From positions 1 through 64,000 of the forward strand of contig JAJYYK010000003.1 in NCBI GenBank assembly GCA_021801025.1: DNA of 64,000 nt, given 5' to 3'. The notes below the pieces were generated by a model. That model made no database searches. It saw nothing but the letters and a program-made list of their open reading frames with translations, and had not been told where the DNA came from. The DNA comes from Pseudomonadota bacterium. GTDB lineage: Bacteria > Pseudomonadota > Gammaproteobacteria > Burkholderiales > Sulfuriferulaceae. Below, piece after piece: positions 50,504 to 58,909 of this stretch (positions within the stretch are counted from its first letter, which is position 1; each line of letters starts with the position of its first letter). The position numbers were made by a program, and so were the translations under genes.

Positions 50504-51475
50504 ATGAACTTACCGCTTCAGTTGAATTCAATTTGCTCCAAAATTTGGGACACCGTCAAATTCGGACTCATCCTGATCGATGATAAAGGCGAAATACTCT
50601 TGTGGAACCAATGGATGGTGAAACACAGCGGCATCTCAGTCGACATCGCAATCAACCACCCCATCGAATCGTTATTTCATGAAGGCATCACCCCCTCACC
50701 TTCCTTCAGGACGGCAATCAAAAACGCATTGTCCTACAAGTTACCCATCGTGCTCTCCTCCGCGCTGCATCAATCCCCCCTGCCGCTTTATGCCTCACCG
50801 GTCGCAGCGCATGAACAAAACCGCATACATCAATCCATCACCATCTCGCCGATTACGTGGGACGAAAATACACATCGCTTTCTGATCCAGATTGTAGATG
50901 CCAGCATACATGTCAAACGCGAACGGGTATTAAAGTCGCAATCGGATCAACTCAGCAAGGATGCCACCACAGACAGCCTGACCGGCGCACGCAACCGGCG
51001 TTACTTTGATGACCGGTATGAAGTTGAGTTTGGTCGCGCCAAACGGCAGGGCACCCCCATTTCACTGCTCATGCTGGATGTTGATTTCTTCAAGCAATAC
51101 AATGACCATTACGGTCACCAGGCAGGCGATGACGCACTGATTTTTATCGTCAATATTATCAAGACGCAATTGCATCGCGCGACCGATATCGTCGTGCGTT
51201 ATGGCGGAGAAGAGTTCCTGGTTATGTTACCGGATTGCACAGAAGAAGGCTGCATTCACCTTGCGGACAAACTGCGCACCGCCGTTTTCGACCAAAAGAT
51301 TCCCCATCATGGTTCAGGCATCGCCGATTGCATTTCCATCAGCGTGGGCGTAGCCACCAAACTGCCTGAGACAGACTGCACTTCCGCTAAGTTGTTACAA
51401 ACTGCCGATGCCGCGCTCTATGATGCAAAAAGAAAAGGACGGAATTGCGTTCGACATCGCGTGGTCTCTGTCTGA
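50504..51475 (+). CDS. PAS-GGDEF diguanylate cyclase
   Basis: The 323-residue protein has an N-terminal PAS-like sensor domain (about 12-135, GLILIDDKGEILLWNQWM) and a GGDEF domain (about 155-320) with GGEEF at 234-238 and I-site RATD at 225-228. The metal aspartate lies in LMLDVDFFKQYND. It is therefore an active-looking, product-inhibited c-di-GMP synthase. It is 12 bases after cheC and precedes the MSHA locus. Confidence 0.92.
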   Translation: MNLPLQLNSICSKIWDTVKFGLILIDDKGEILLWNQWMVKHSGISVDIAINHPIESLFHEGITPSPSFRTAIKNALSYKLPIVLSSALHQSPLPLYASPVAAHEQNRIHQSITISPITWDENTHRFLIQIVDASIHVKRERVLKSQSDQLSKDATTDSLTGARNRRYFDDRYEVEFGRAKRQGTPISLLMLDVDFFKQYNDHYGHQAGDDALIFIVNIIKTQLHRATDIVVRYGGEEFLVMLPDCTEEGCIHLADKLRTAVFDQKIPHHGSGIADCISISVGVATKLPETDCTSAKLLQTADAALYDAKRKGRNCVRHRVVSV

Positions 51476-51794
51476 CGGGTACGGTTCGCAAACCTGCTGG
51501 TTGCAAGGTTTGCAGAGACGCGATGACACTTACCCTTTCCTGAAAAGGAGGCAACGATTTCAGGGAAAACCTTGCAATACATAAAAGTTTAACCGCCGAA
51601 CACACAAAATATTAACGCTTAAATAATCATATTGTTACAGAGTTGAGCCCCAGAAACCTCAAGCCATTGACAGGGCAAATGATGAAAGCAGGTTAAAGAT
51701 TCACTGGAATCGTGCCGTATAACCAGTTATGCTGGGGCTTTACCCAGCATGACCGGTGGGTATGCACTGTGTTTAAACTGAAGAGGAAATAACC
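51476..51794. other. Hairpin-rich gap between the cyclase gene and a small gene
   Basis: Structures seen: GCAAACC ... GGTTTGC (about 51489-51514), CCTGAAA ... TTTCAGG, and a perfect 8-bp hairpin ATGCTGGG-gcttta-CCCAGCAT (51729-51750). None has a T-run. No other gene is seen. Confidence 0.5.
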
Positions 51795-51995
51795 ATGTCA
51801 ACAATTAGCGCTGCAACGCCACAAACAAATCCCATACTTTCTTCCAACCACAGTACGGTACGTCAACCAGGCGCCAGGGATGGAGACGGAGACCATGGTA
51901 TCGAACCCACCACCTCCGGCACCGCTGGCGCCAGCGCTGAGAAAACCATCATACCGCCCGGTCAGCCAGGTGCGATCATCAACACAACCGCTTAA
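51795..51995 (+). CDS. Small disordered protein of unknown function
   Basis: The family is not recognised. The 66-residue product is rich in Thr, Ser, Gly, Pro and Asn (ARDGDGDHGIEPTTSGTAGA) with no hydrophobic segment, so it is probably disordered. A plausible Shine-Dalgarno (GAAGAGGAAATAACC) supports translation. It lies between c-di-GMP genes and mshE. Confidence 0.5.
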   Translation: MSTISAATPQTNPILSSNHSTVRQPGARDGDGDHGIEPTTSGTAGASAEKTIIPPGQPGAIINTTA

Positions 51996-52009
51996 GTACG
52001 GCAGTACCG

Positions 52010-52050
52010 CCTTGCCAGTTTAAACCCACGCCCTTCAACTGGCAGGCGTA
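52010..52050. repeat. Degenerate palindromic-repeat fragment
   Basis: CCTTGCCAGTTTAAACCCACGCCCTTCAACTGGC resembles the first half of the repeats at 22003 and 47228, with several changes. Confidence 0.45.
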
Positions 52051-52211
52051 CCCTACCTGCTCTCAAACAGAAAATTAAAGGTTCAACAAGAAAAAAGGGC
52101 TCGCATCCTCTTTTTTGACTGAGATATCTGCACCCCAAAGACCCATAACCTGATTACTTTATCCTGAATTCAGGTTAAGATGATGCACACAAACTTGATG
52201 AAGGATCATGC

Positions 52212-53915
52212 GTGGCCCGCCCAGAAAAAATTCGCCTCGGTGAATTGTTGCTTCGACAAAAATTACTCTCCGAGGCCCAACTCCAACTCGCGCTCGATGA
52301 ACAAAAAAAATCTGGTCGCAAACTGGGCCGGTTTCTGGTTGAAAATGGTTTGGTCACCGAAGACCAGATTGCGGAAGCCATTGCCAAGCAACTGAATATT
52401 CCCTTTATTCATCTCAAAAACTTCCACATCAAACCCGACACCACCCGTTTACTGACAGAAATGCAGGCGCGCCGGTTTCGCGCCATCGTGCTAGAAAGCA
52501 GGGATGATCAAATTTTCATCGGCATGGCGGACCCTACCGATCTGGTGGTTTATGATGAAATTTCACGCATCATTAAAAACAACATCGAACTGGCGGTTAT
52601 TAACGAAACCGAGCTACTGCAAACGATCGATCGCATCTATCGCAAAACCAATGAAATAAATGACCTGGCCAGTGAGTTGGGACAAGATCTGGGTGACAGC
52701 GTCATTGATTTCGCCAGCCTGAATACCCTGTCTGGTGCAGAAGACGCCCCAGTGGTGAAATTATTGCAATCAGTTTTCGATGATGCCACGCAAGTGCATG
52801 CTTCCGACATACACATCGAACCGCAGGCCGACGCCTTGCATATCCGGTTCCGCATTGATGGCGTGCTGAATTTGCAAACACGCGCCGACATTAAAATCGC
52901 TGCAGCGCTGGCTTTACGTTTAAAGCTGATGTCAGGCCTGGATATTTCTGAAAAACGTCTGCCGCAAGATGGACGATTCTCAATCAAGGTGAAACAGCAG
53001 CCCATTGATGTGCGGATATCCACCATGCCCACCCAATATGGCGAATCCGTGGTTATGCGCTTGCTCAATCAAAGCGGAAACACCCTTAATCTCAACGCCA
53101 TCGGCATGTCACCCGCCATGCTGGCACGTTTTCGCAGCATCTTGCAGCGTCCGAACGGGCTCATTCTGGTGACCGGCCCCACCGGTAGCGGAAAAACCAC
53201 GACCCTGTACGGCGCGCTGTCTGAACTCAACAGCCCTGGGCGCAAAATCATCACCGTGGAAGATCCGGTGGAATATCGGCTGGCCGGCATTAACCAGGTG
53301 CAGGTTAACGAAAAAATTGGGCTCGATTTTGCCCGTGTACTGCGCTCCGCGTTGCGCCAGGACCCGGACGTGGTGCTGGTCGGCGAGATGCGCGACCAGG
53401 AAACCGCTCAAATCGGCATGCGCGCGGCCATCACCGGACACCTGGTCTTATCCACCTTGCACACCAATGATGCCGCCAGCACACCCATCCGGTTGATGGA
53501 CATGGGCGTGCCGCGATACATGGTCGCCACTTCCATTCAGGCTGTCGTGGCACAACGTCTGGTCCGTCTTGTCTGCGACAACTGTCACGAACCCTATACC
53601 CCTACACCGACAGAACAGATCTGGCTCGATAACCAGAGCCTCCAGAGCAACACAGACAAGCACTATCAGAAAGGACGGGGTTGCGCATATTGCAACCAGA
53701 CCGGTTTCCGTGGCCGTGTCGGCGTATACGAAATGCTGGAGGTCACTAACGCGGTTGCGGAAGCCGCCAGCCATGCCGACCCTGCGACATTTATCCGTGC
53801 CGCCGAAACCCAGATGGCGGGAAATACCCTGGCCCGTCAAGCGGCCGAACTCGCCGCTGCAGGTAAAACCACCGTTTCTGAAGCCATGCGCGTCAGCAAT
53901 CAGTTTGATGATTAG
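52212..53915 (+). CDS. mshE: MSHA pilus assembly ATPase MshE with c-di-GMP-binding N-terminus
   Basis: MshE is the hexameric ATPase that powers extension of MSHA type IV pili. The 567-residue protein begins with a two-part MshEN domain: RLGELLLRQKLLSEAQLQLAL and, 28 residues on, KLGRFLVENGLVTEDQIAEAI, the repeats that bind c-di-GMP in this family. It then has Walker A GPTGSGKTT (322-330), Walker B with Asp-box DPDVVLVGEMRD (384-395) and a zinc tetracysteine (CDNC, CAYC). The start is GTG at 52212. Confidence 0.92.
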   Translation: MARPEKIRLGELLLRQKLLSEAQLQLALDEQKKSGRKLGRFLVENGLVTEDQIAEAIAKQLNIPFIHLKNFHIKPDTTRLLTEMQARRFRAIVLESRDDQIFIGMADPTDLVVYDEISRIIKNNIELAVINETELLQTIDRIYRKTNEINDLASELGQDLGDSVIDFASLNTLSGAEDAPVVKLLQSVFDDATQVHASDIHIEPQADALHIRFRIDGVLNLQTRADIKIAAALALRLKLMSGLDISEKRLPQDGRFSIKVKQQPIDVRISTMPTQYGESVVMRLLNQSGNTLNLNAIGMSPAMLARFRSILQRPNGLILVTGPTGSGKTTTLYGALSELNSPGRKIITVEDPVEYRLAGINQVQVNEKIGLDFARVLRSALRQDPDVVLVGEMRDQETAQIGMRAAITGHLVLSTLHTNDAASTPIRLMDMGVPRYMVATSIQAVVAQRLVRLVCDNCHEPYTPTPTEQIWLDNQSLQSNTDKHYQKGRGCAYCNQTGFRGRVGVYEMLEVTNAVAEAASHADPATFIRAAETQMAGNTLARQAAELAAAGKTTVSEAMRVSNQFDD

Positions 53916-54282
53916 GGCGACCACCCTGAAGACAGGCTGTCATGTATTTTGGCAAGACCGTTTTTTAAAATGGTTTGCAAACAAATGACGTGTAACAAAT
54001 TTCTTGACAAATATTGCGAAAAATACATAATGGGCACTCTACCCGGATTTTGCATAAATTCGCGTGATGATTGCGCAGGATATTGATTGATTGGGAAGTT
54101 TTGAGAGGGAGTGGCGTAGTTATTCATACGCCCGACTGAATAAAATCTTTTATATCAATCAAGCGAGGGCGCGTGCAAAACTCGGGTCTATTCGGTGTCC
54201 AAAAACACCCATCTATACAGGTGCCCCAAAGGCACCTGTACCAGCAAGGGCGCCCCGGCGCCCTTCTGCATTTCCGGAGAAA
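53916..54282. other. Gap between mshE and mshG with three tandem hairpins
   Basis: The gap holds three consecutive hairpins near its end: GGTGT-CCAAAA-ACACC (about 54195-54210), TACAGGTGCC-CCAAA-GGCACCTGTA (about 54217-54241) and AAGGGCGC-CCCG-GCGCCCTT (about 54246-54265). The rest is AT-rich with no gene seen. Confidence 0.6.
54195..54266 (+). repeat. Three tandem perfect hairpins upstream of mshG
   Basis: Three stem-loops of 5, 10 and 8 bp stand side by side. The second and third are strong and perfectly paired. They lie in the leader of a short frame and of mshG, so they could set transcript stability or termination between mshE and mshG. Confidence 0.6.
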
Positions 54283-54429
54283 ATGATGCATAGAATTGCT
54301 GTATTTGTCGATGCCGGTTATTTTCTGCTGAAAGACCATGAAAATAAACAACGAACCCTTCGGAAGGCCACCCGCCTGTTTGCTCACCCGATATTAAGCC
54401 GTCAAGCCAAGCCGCCCAAAACAGCCTGA
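54283..54429 (+). pseudogene. Truncated NYN-domain (PIN-like nuclease) start
   Basis: The frame encodes 48 residues beginning MMHRIAVFVDAGYFLL, the standard start of NYN-domain nucleases (usually over 200 residues), preceded by a good Shine-Dalgarno (GGAGAAA). The similarity stops soon after, and the frame ends 3 bases before mshG. It is either a gene remnant or a small upstream peptide that couples translation to mshG. Confidence 0.45.
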
Positions 54430-54432
54430 ATC

Positions 54433-55662
54433 ATGCCATTTTTTGCTTATAAAGCCCGCAACGCCCAAGGCGAACTGGTCCAGGGCACGCTGGAAGGCAA
54501 CGACAGCAGCAGCATCGCCGCATTGCTCATCAACACGGCCATGACGCCGATCGACATCAAACCAACTGCCGCGCCAGGCATCAGCTTGACTGACAATTGG
54601 TGGCGCATACTGACCGAAGAAAAAGTCACTCAGCTCGATGTGCAAATGTTCAGCCGTCAGCTCTACACCCTGCTCAAGGCCGGTGTGCCCATTATGCGCG
54701 GACTGGTCGGCCTGCAAGAATCAGCCACCAACAAAACATTTGCCCGTGTCATACAGGACCTGCGTGAGTCGCTGGATGCGGGACGCGAGCTCTCCGCCGC
54801 AATGAGCCGCCATCCCAAGGTGTTCTCTCCGTTTTATTTGAGCATGATCCGTGTCGGCGAAATGACTGGCCGACTGGACAATATTTTCCTGCGGTTATTC
54901 GACCACCTTGAGTTTGAACGCGAAATGGGTAACCGGGTGCGTTCTGCGTTGCGATATCCGATGTTTGTGGTCATCGCGATGGCCGTCGCGATCACGGTAA
55001 TCAACCTGTTCGTCATCCCGGCCTTCGCCAAAGTGTATGCCGGGTTTCACGCCAAACTGCCTGTGATGACCCAAATCCTCATCAACAGCTCCAGTTTCAT
55101 GGTGCACTACTGGCTATTACTGCTGGTGGGTCTGATCGGTAGCGGCGTGGGATTCAAATTTTATATCGCCACCGCCAGTGGCCGCTACCGCTGGGACAAG
55201 CTGAGGTTACATTTCCCCATCGTCGGAAAAATCGTCATCAAGGGCACCCTCGCCCGTTTTGCCCGCAGTTTTGCGCTGTCCAGCAAAAGCGGCATACCGA
55301 TCATACAAAGTCTGAGTGTCGTCGCACAAACCGTCGACAATGCCTACATTGCCAACCGCATCGAGCAAATGCGCAACGCCATCGAGCGCGGCGAAAGTAT
55401 TTTGCGCGCCTCGGCAGCCACCAATGTATTTACGCCGGTGGTCCTGCAAATGATCGCTGTTGGCGAAGAGACCGGAGACCTGGATGGCCTGATGGAAGAA
55501 ATTGCGGAAATGTATGAACGCGAGGTGGACTACGAACTCAAAACCCTGTCATCCCAAATCGAGCCGATCCTGATCCTCGGTCTGGGCGCGCTGGTACTGG
55601 TGTTGGCGCTGGGCGTATTCTTGCCGATCTGGAATCTCGGTCAGGTTGCGTTGCATAAGTAA
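54433..55662 (+). CDS. mshG: MSHA platform protein MshG
   Basis: The 409-residue inner-membrane protein has two copies of the T2SS F domain (about 70-190 and 270-400) and three hydrophobic segments, as in PilC/GspF. Typical motifs are FSRQLYTLLKAGVPIMRGL, IRVGEMTGRLDNIF, and AVGEETGDLDGLMEEIAEMYEREV. It anchors the MshE motor to the pilus base. Confidence 0.93.
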   Translation: MPFFAYKARNAQGELVQGTLEGNDSSSIAALLINTAMTPIDIKPTAAPGISLTDNWWRILTEEKVTQLDVQMFSRQLYTLLKAGVPIMRGLVGLQESATNKTFARVIQDLRESLDAGRELSAAMSRHPKVFSPFYLSMIRVGEMTGRLDNIFLRLFDHLEFEREMGNRVRSALRYPMFVVIAMAVAITVINLFVIPAFAKVYAGFHAKLPVMTQILINSSSFMVHYWLLLLVGLIGSGVGFKFYIATASGRYRWDKLRLHFPIVGKIVIKGTLARFARSFALSSKSGIPIIQSLSVVAQTVDNAYIANRIEQMRNAIERGESILRASAATNVFTPVVLQMIAVGEETGDLDGLMEEIAEMYEREVDYELKTLSSQIEPILILGLGALVLVLALGVFLPIWNLGQVALHK

Positions 55663-55792
55663 ACCAACAAAATTATTTTGGCAGGAGATGTTTAAAATGA
55701 GCGCACAAGTAAAATCAGGGCAAATTTTTATGCCCGCGTTCACAGCAGCCCCTATTTCATGCATAATCAGGCAAGATGCCTCAGGAGTGAAT

Positions 55793-56293
55793 ATGAATCG
55801 CAAACAAACCGGTTTCACCCTCATCGAACTGGTGGTGGTCATTACCATCATCGGTATTCTGGCCGCTATCGCACTGCCCCGCTTCGCTGCGCTGCAAGGC
55901 GATGCGCGACTGGCCAAAATGAACGGCGCCATGGGCGCGGTCAAAAGTGCGGCTGCCATGGCGCATGCCACCCTGATCAGCCGTGGCTTTAGCAGTGATT
56001 ACAGCGACACGGGCAACACCAACGCAACCGGCATCGTGATCGAAGGCATCTCCGTGGTCTATGTGCACGGTTATCCCAATGCAACCACCATAGTACCTTT
56101 GGCAGGCATCACCTCGCCGGATTACGTGATCAACGGCTTAACCGCGGTATTGACTGATCCCAGCGCCATTGCCGGGGCAGACATCAACCACATCGGCGGC
56201 GCCACGGACTGCACCATCAGCTATACGCCACCCATTGCTTCCAATACGCCGCCGACCTACGTCGTCAATGCGAATTTAATCAATTGTTCCTGA
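55793..56293 (+). CDS. mshB: MSHA minor pilin MshB
   Basis: The 166-residue type IV prepilin has a short leader MNRKQTG cut before Phe, then FTLIELVVVITIIGILAAIALPRF, with the conserved Glu5. The C-terminal half holds two cysteines near the end (DCTISY and INCS) that may form the usual D-region disulfide. The ATG at 55793 has Shine-Dalgarno CAGGAGTGA. The position before mshA supports mshB. Confidence 0.85.
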   Translation: MNRKQTGFTLIELVVVITIIGILAAIALPRFAALQGDARLAKMNGAMGAVKSAAAMAHATLISRGFSSDYSDTGNTNATGIVIEGISVVYVHGYPNATTIVPLAGITSPDYVINGLTAVLTDPSAIAGADINHIGGATDCTISYTPPIASNTPPTYVVNANLINCS

Positions 56294-56380
56294 ATAATAT
56301 TTGCCAGAACAGAAGGTTCATTGCTACAATGAACTCATTGTATTAGCGGTTTTTAACTTTCGTCGGTAAGGGATTAAAAA

Positions 56381-56800
56381 ATGAACATCCAAATGAAGTC
56401 CGCCCAAAGCGGTTTTACCTTGATTGAACTGGTGGTGGTGATTGTGATTCTGGGGATCCTGGCAGCGACGGCTTTACCGAAGTTTATTGATTTGACCGGC
56501 AATGCCAATCAGGCTGCCGTTCAGGGCGTGGCCGGCGGTTTGAGTTCCGCATCTTCCATCAACTATGGGGGGTGTGCTGTTGCGAATAATGCGGTAGGTG
56601 CAACTTGTACGAAGGTCAGCTCGTGCGCAGATGCCGGCAGTCTACTGAACCCGCCGTTAACACTGTCTAGCTCACCAGCTCAATATTCTGCTACCGGCAC
56701 TAGTTCTGCAGCAAATGGAACTTCTATGGCATGCACACTGGTACTGAATTCATCACCCGCAGTGTCAGCAGCATATACGGCTATCGCCGCAGGTAACTAA
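56381..56800 (+). CDS. mshA: MSHA major pilin MshA
   Basis: The 139-residue prepilin has leader MNIQMKSAQSG, then FTLIELVVVIVILGILAATALPKF. The mature part has cysteines at GGCAVANN, ATCTKVSSCAD and MACTLV. A Shine-Dalgarno (TAAGGGA) precedes the ATG, and a perfect 19-bp hairpin follows the stop, as expected for a highly expressed structural subunit. The order B-A-C-D matches Vibrio MSHA loci. Confidence 0.85.
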   Translation: MNIQMKSAQSGFTLIELVVVIVILGILAATALPKFIDLTGNANQAAVQGVAGGLSSASSINYGGCAVANNAVGATCTKVSSCADAGSLLNPPLTLSSSPAQYSATGTSSAANGTSMACTLVLNSSPAVSAAYTAIAAGN

Positions 56801-56805
56801 ACCGG

Positions 56806-56846
56806 GAAGCAGCGTGCCTGATACGCTGTATCAGGCACGCTGCTTC
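56806..56846 (+). terminator. Perfect 19-bp hairpin after mshA
   Basis: GAAGCAGCGTGCCTGATAC, a GCT loop, and its exact reverse complement. There is no T-run, so it probably protects the mshA message from 3' decay or partly reduces readthrough into mshC. Confidence 0.6.
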
Positions 56847-56881
56847 AATCCAGGCGACCGGTTCCTTTGTACCCCAAAAAA

Positions 56882-57367
56882 ATGTCAAAGCGGCCTGAAC
56901 CACACCCTGCTTGTTTTACTTTCCCACCTGCCGGGTTCACATTGGTTGAACTGGTTGTGGTGTTGATGATTGTGGGGATACTCGCCGTCGCGGCCATGCC
57001 CCGCTTCTTTGACCAGAACGCCTTCAAAAATCGCGGCTTTTCCGATCAAACCCTCTCCGCCCTGCGCTATGCACAAAAAGCCGCGATTGCGCAACGGCGC
57101 GATGTCTGCGTCAGTTTCACCGGCACCAGCCTCACCTTAAGTACCGCTTCCGCGCCCGATTCCAGTGCTTGCGACACGCCGCTGGCCAGCCCCGCCGGCG
57201 GCAGCCCGTTTACCGTCACCAGCACCACCAACGCAACCTACACCACCGTACCCACTGCCTTTTATTTTGACGCGCTGGGCCAGGCTTCCACGGGGCAGAC
57301 CATTGGTATCACAGGGGTGGCGGGCAACATCGTCATCGAGCAGGAAACCGGCTATGTGCACACTTAA
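56882..57367 (+). CDS. mshC: MSHA pilin-like protein MshC
   Basis: The 161-residue pseudopilin has a leader ending PPAG, then FTLVELVVVLMIVGILAVAAMPRFFD, the usual type IV N-terminal helix with Glu5. The rest is Ser/Thr-rich. An upstream in-frame TTG (56867) is an alternative start. Its stop lies 14 bases inside the start of the next gene, suggesting coupling. Confidence 0.82.
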   Translation: MSKRPEPHPACFTFPPAGFTLVELVVVLMIVGILAVAAMPRFFDQNAFKNRGFSDQTLSALRYAQKAAIAQRRDVCVSFTGTSLTLSTASAPDSSACDTPLASPAGGSPFTVTSTTNATYTTVPTAFYFDALGQASTGQTIGITGVAGNIVIEQETGYVHT

Positions 57368-57929
57368 AAACGGCCCGCAAGCCGGTATCTCGCTGGTCGA
57401 GCTGATTATTTTCATCGTCATCGTCAGCGTCGCGGTCGCCGGGGTGTTGTCGGTGATGAACATCACCACCCAGCACAGCAGCGATCCGCTCATCCGCAAG
57501 CAGGCGCAGGCCATTGCCGAATCGCTGCTGGCGGAAATCGAACTGCAACCGTTTACTTACTGCGACCCCACCGACGCCAATGCCGCCATTGCCACCAGCA
57601 ACTCCAATGGCAATCCGGTGGGCAGTACGGCAGGCTGCAACACCACGCCCGAAGCCATGGGGCCGGAAACCATCAACGGCGTCACCCAGTCGCGTTACAG
57701 CGCCACCACGCCGTTTAACAATGTAAACGATTATAACGGCTTCAGCATGTCGCCCATTCTCGACATCACCGGCACCCCGGTCGCCGGCCTGAACAATTAC
57801 AGCGCCACCGTCGCCATCACTGCAATAACCCCCAGCGAATTGCAAATTGACGTCACCGTCACTTCCGGCAACACCAGCCTGACCTTGACCGGTTTCCGTT
57901 ACCGTTACGCCCCGGATGCAGTGCCATGA
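57354..57929 (+). CDS. mshD: MSHA pilin-like protein MshD
   Basis: The 191-residue pseudopilin has a leader MCTLKNGPQAG and the helix ISLVELIIFIVIVSVAVAGVLSVM; Ile replaces the usual Phe at mature position 1 but Glu5 is kept. The ATG at 57354 overlaps mshC. Its stop overlaps the next start (ATGA). Confidence 0.85.
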   Translation: MCTLKNGPQAGISLVELIIFIVIVSVAVAGVLSVMNITTQHSSDPLIRKQAQAIAESLLAEIELQPFTYCDPTDANAAIATSNSNGNPVGSTAGCNTTPEAMGPETINGVTQSRYSATTPFNNVNDYNGFSMSPILDITGTPVAGLNNYSATVAITAITPSELQIDVTVTSGNTSLTLTGFRYRYAPDAVP

Positions 57930-58909
57930 TCAGAGGACAGAATGTTGTGAACAACACCCCCCGCAGGTCGGGCTTTAGCCCGATACAGCGCCGTATCTTT
58001 CACCACCCCGTCAGGTTAAAGCCTGACCTACCCAACGTTCCTCGTAGGTCAGGCTTTAGCTTGGCTGCTCCCTCGCCCCATTGGGGAGAGGGCCGGGGCG
58101 AGGGGGTTTTCAGACAACGGGGCTTCACCCTGATCGAAGCCATCATCGTCATCACCATTACCGCGATCATCGCTGCCGTGGTGGCGGTATTTATCAAATC
58201 GCCGATCCAGGGCTATTTCGACAGCTCGCGTCGCGCCGAAATGACCGACATCGCCGACACCGCCCTGCGCCGCATCAGCCGCGATCTGCATCTGGCATTG
58301 CCTAACAGCGTGCGCGTGACCAACGTGGGTAACGTGTATTATCTGGAGTTTCTGGAAACCAGCGCAGGCGGCAGATACCGCGCCGATACCGGCACCGGTG
58401 CAGCGGATTTGGCTTGTAACACCCCGCTAGACTTTACCACTAACACCAGCAGTTTTTGTGTACTGGGACCGCCCATTCCAGCCACGACCACCGGTTGGGT
58501 CGCCGTCTATAATCTGGGCATCCCCGGTGCCGATGCTTACACCGGCGTCAACACCAGCACCATCACCTCAGTCAGCGGCGCGCAAATCAACATCCTGCCC
58601 AAACTGTTCCCCTTCGCCTCGCCCAGCAGCCGCTTCCAGGTGATCAGCACCCCAGTCAGTTATGTATGCGATCCCACCGCAGGTACGCTCACCCGCTACT
58701 GGGGTTACCCCATTTCAGCGGCCCAGCCCACCAGTTTCAGCGGCGCTTCCAGCGCATTGCTCGCCACCCATGTCAGCGCCTGCACGTTCAGTTATACTCA
58801 ACAGGTCATCACCCAACAGGCCGGCCTGGTGGCCGCCACGCTCCAGCTGACGGAAAGCAATGAAACCATCTCGCTGTATGAAGAAACCCATGTCAGCAAT
58901 GCGCCGTAG
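57926..58909 (+). CDS. mshO: MSHA pilin-like protein MshO with a repeat-expanded leader
   Basis: The 327-residue protein has a normal prepilin core (RQRG, then FTLIEAIIVITITAIIAAVVAVF) but the ATG coupled to the mshD stop lies 66 residues before the cleavage site. Usual leaders have under 20. The extra leader is encoded by inserted repeats: two GTAGGTC-GGCTTTAGCC-type units with an inverted copy and one CCCTCGCCCC/GGGGAGAGGG palindrome. The frame is kept. Peptidase action on such a long leader is uncertain. Confidence 0.85.
   Translation: MIRGQNVVNNTPRRSGFSPIQRRIFHHPVRLKPDLPNVPRRSGFSLAAPSPHWGEGRGEGVFRQRGFTLIEAIIVITITAIIAAVVAVFIKSPIQGYFDSSRRAEMTDIADTALRRISRDLHLALPNSVRVTNVGNVYYLEFLETSAGGRYRADTGTGAADLACNTPLDFTTNTSSFCVLGPPIPATTTGWVAVYNLGIPGADAYTGVNTSTITSVSGAQINILPKLFPFASPSSRFQVISTPVSYVCDPTAGTLTRYWGYPISAAQPTSFSGASSALLATHVSACTFSYTQQVITQQAGLVAATLQLTESNETISLYEETHVSNAP
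57962..58107. repeat. Repeat block inside the mshO leader
   Basis: GCAGGTCGGGCTTTAGCCCGA (57962-57983), its inverse-type GTCAGGTTAAAGCCTGACCTAC (58009-58031), CGTAGGTCAGGCTTTAGCTTGG (58043-58064) and CCCTCGCCCCATTGGGGAGA with GGGGCGAGGGGG (58069-58107). The last is the same family as the two repeats in mshP. Confidence 0.75.

Noticed and set aside
51480-51570. GCAAACC ... GAGACGC looks like part of a second c-di-GMP riboswitch after the cyclase gene
   Set aside because: The GNRA-capped stem, the ACGCAAAG core and the second conserved arm are missing, so it does not fit GEMM-I.
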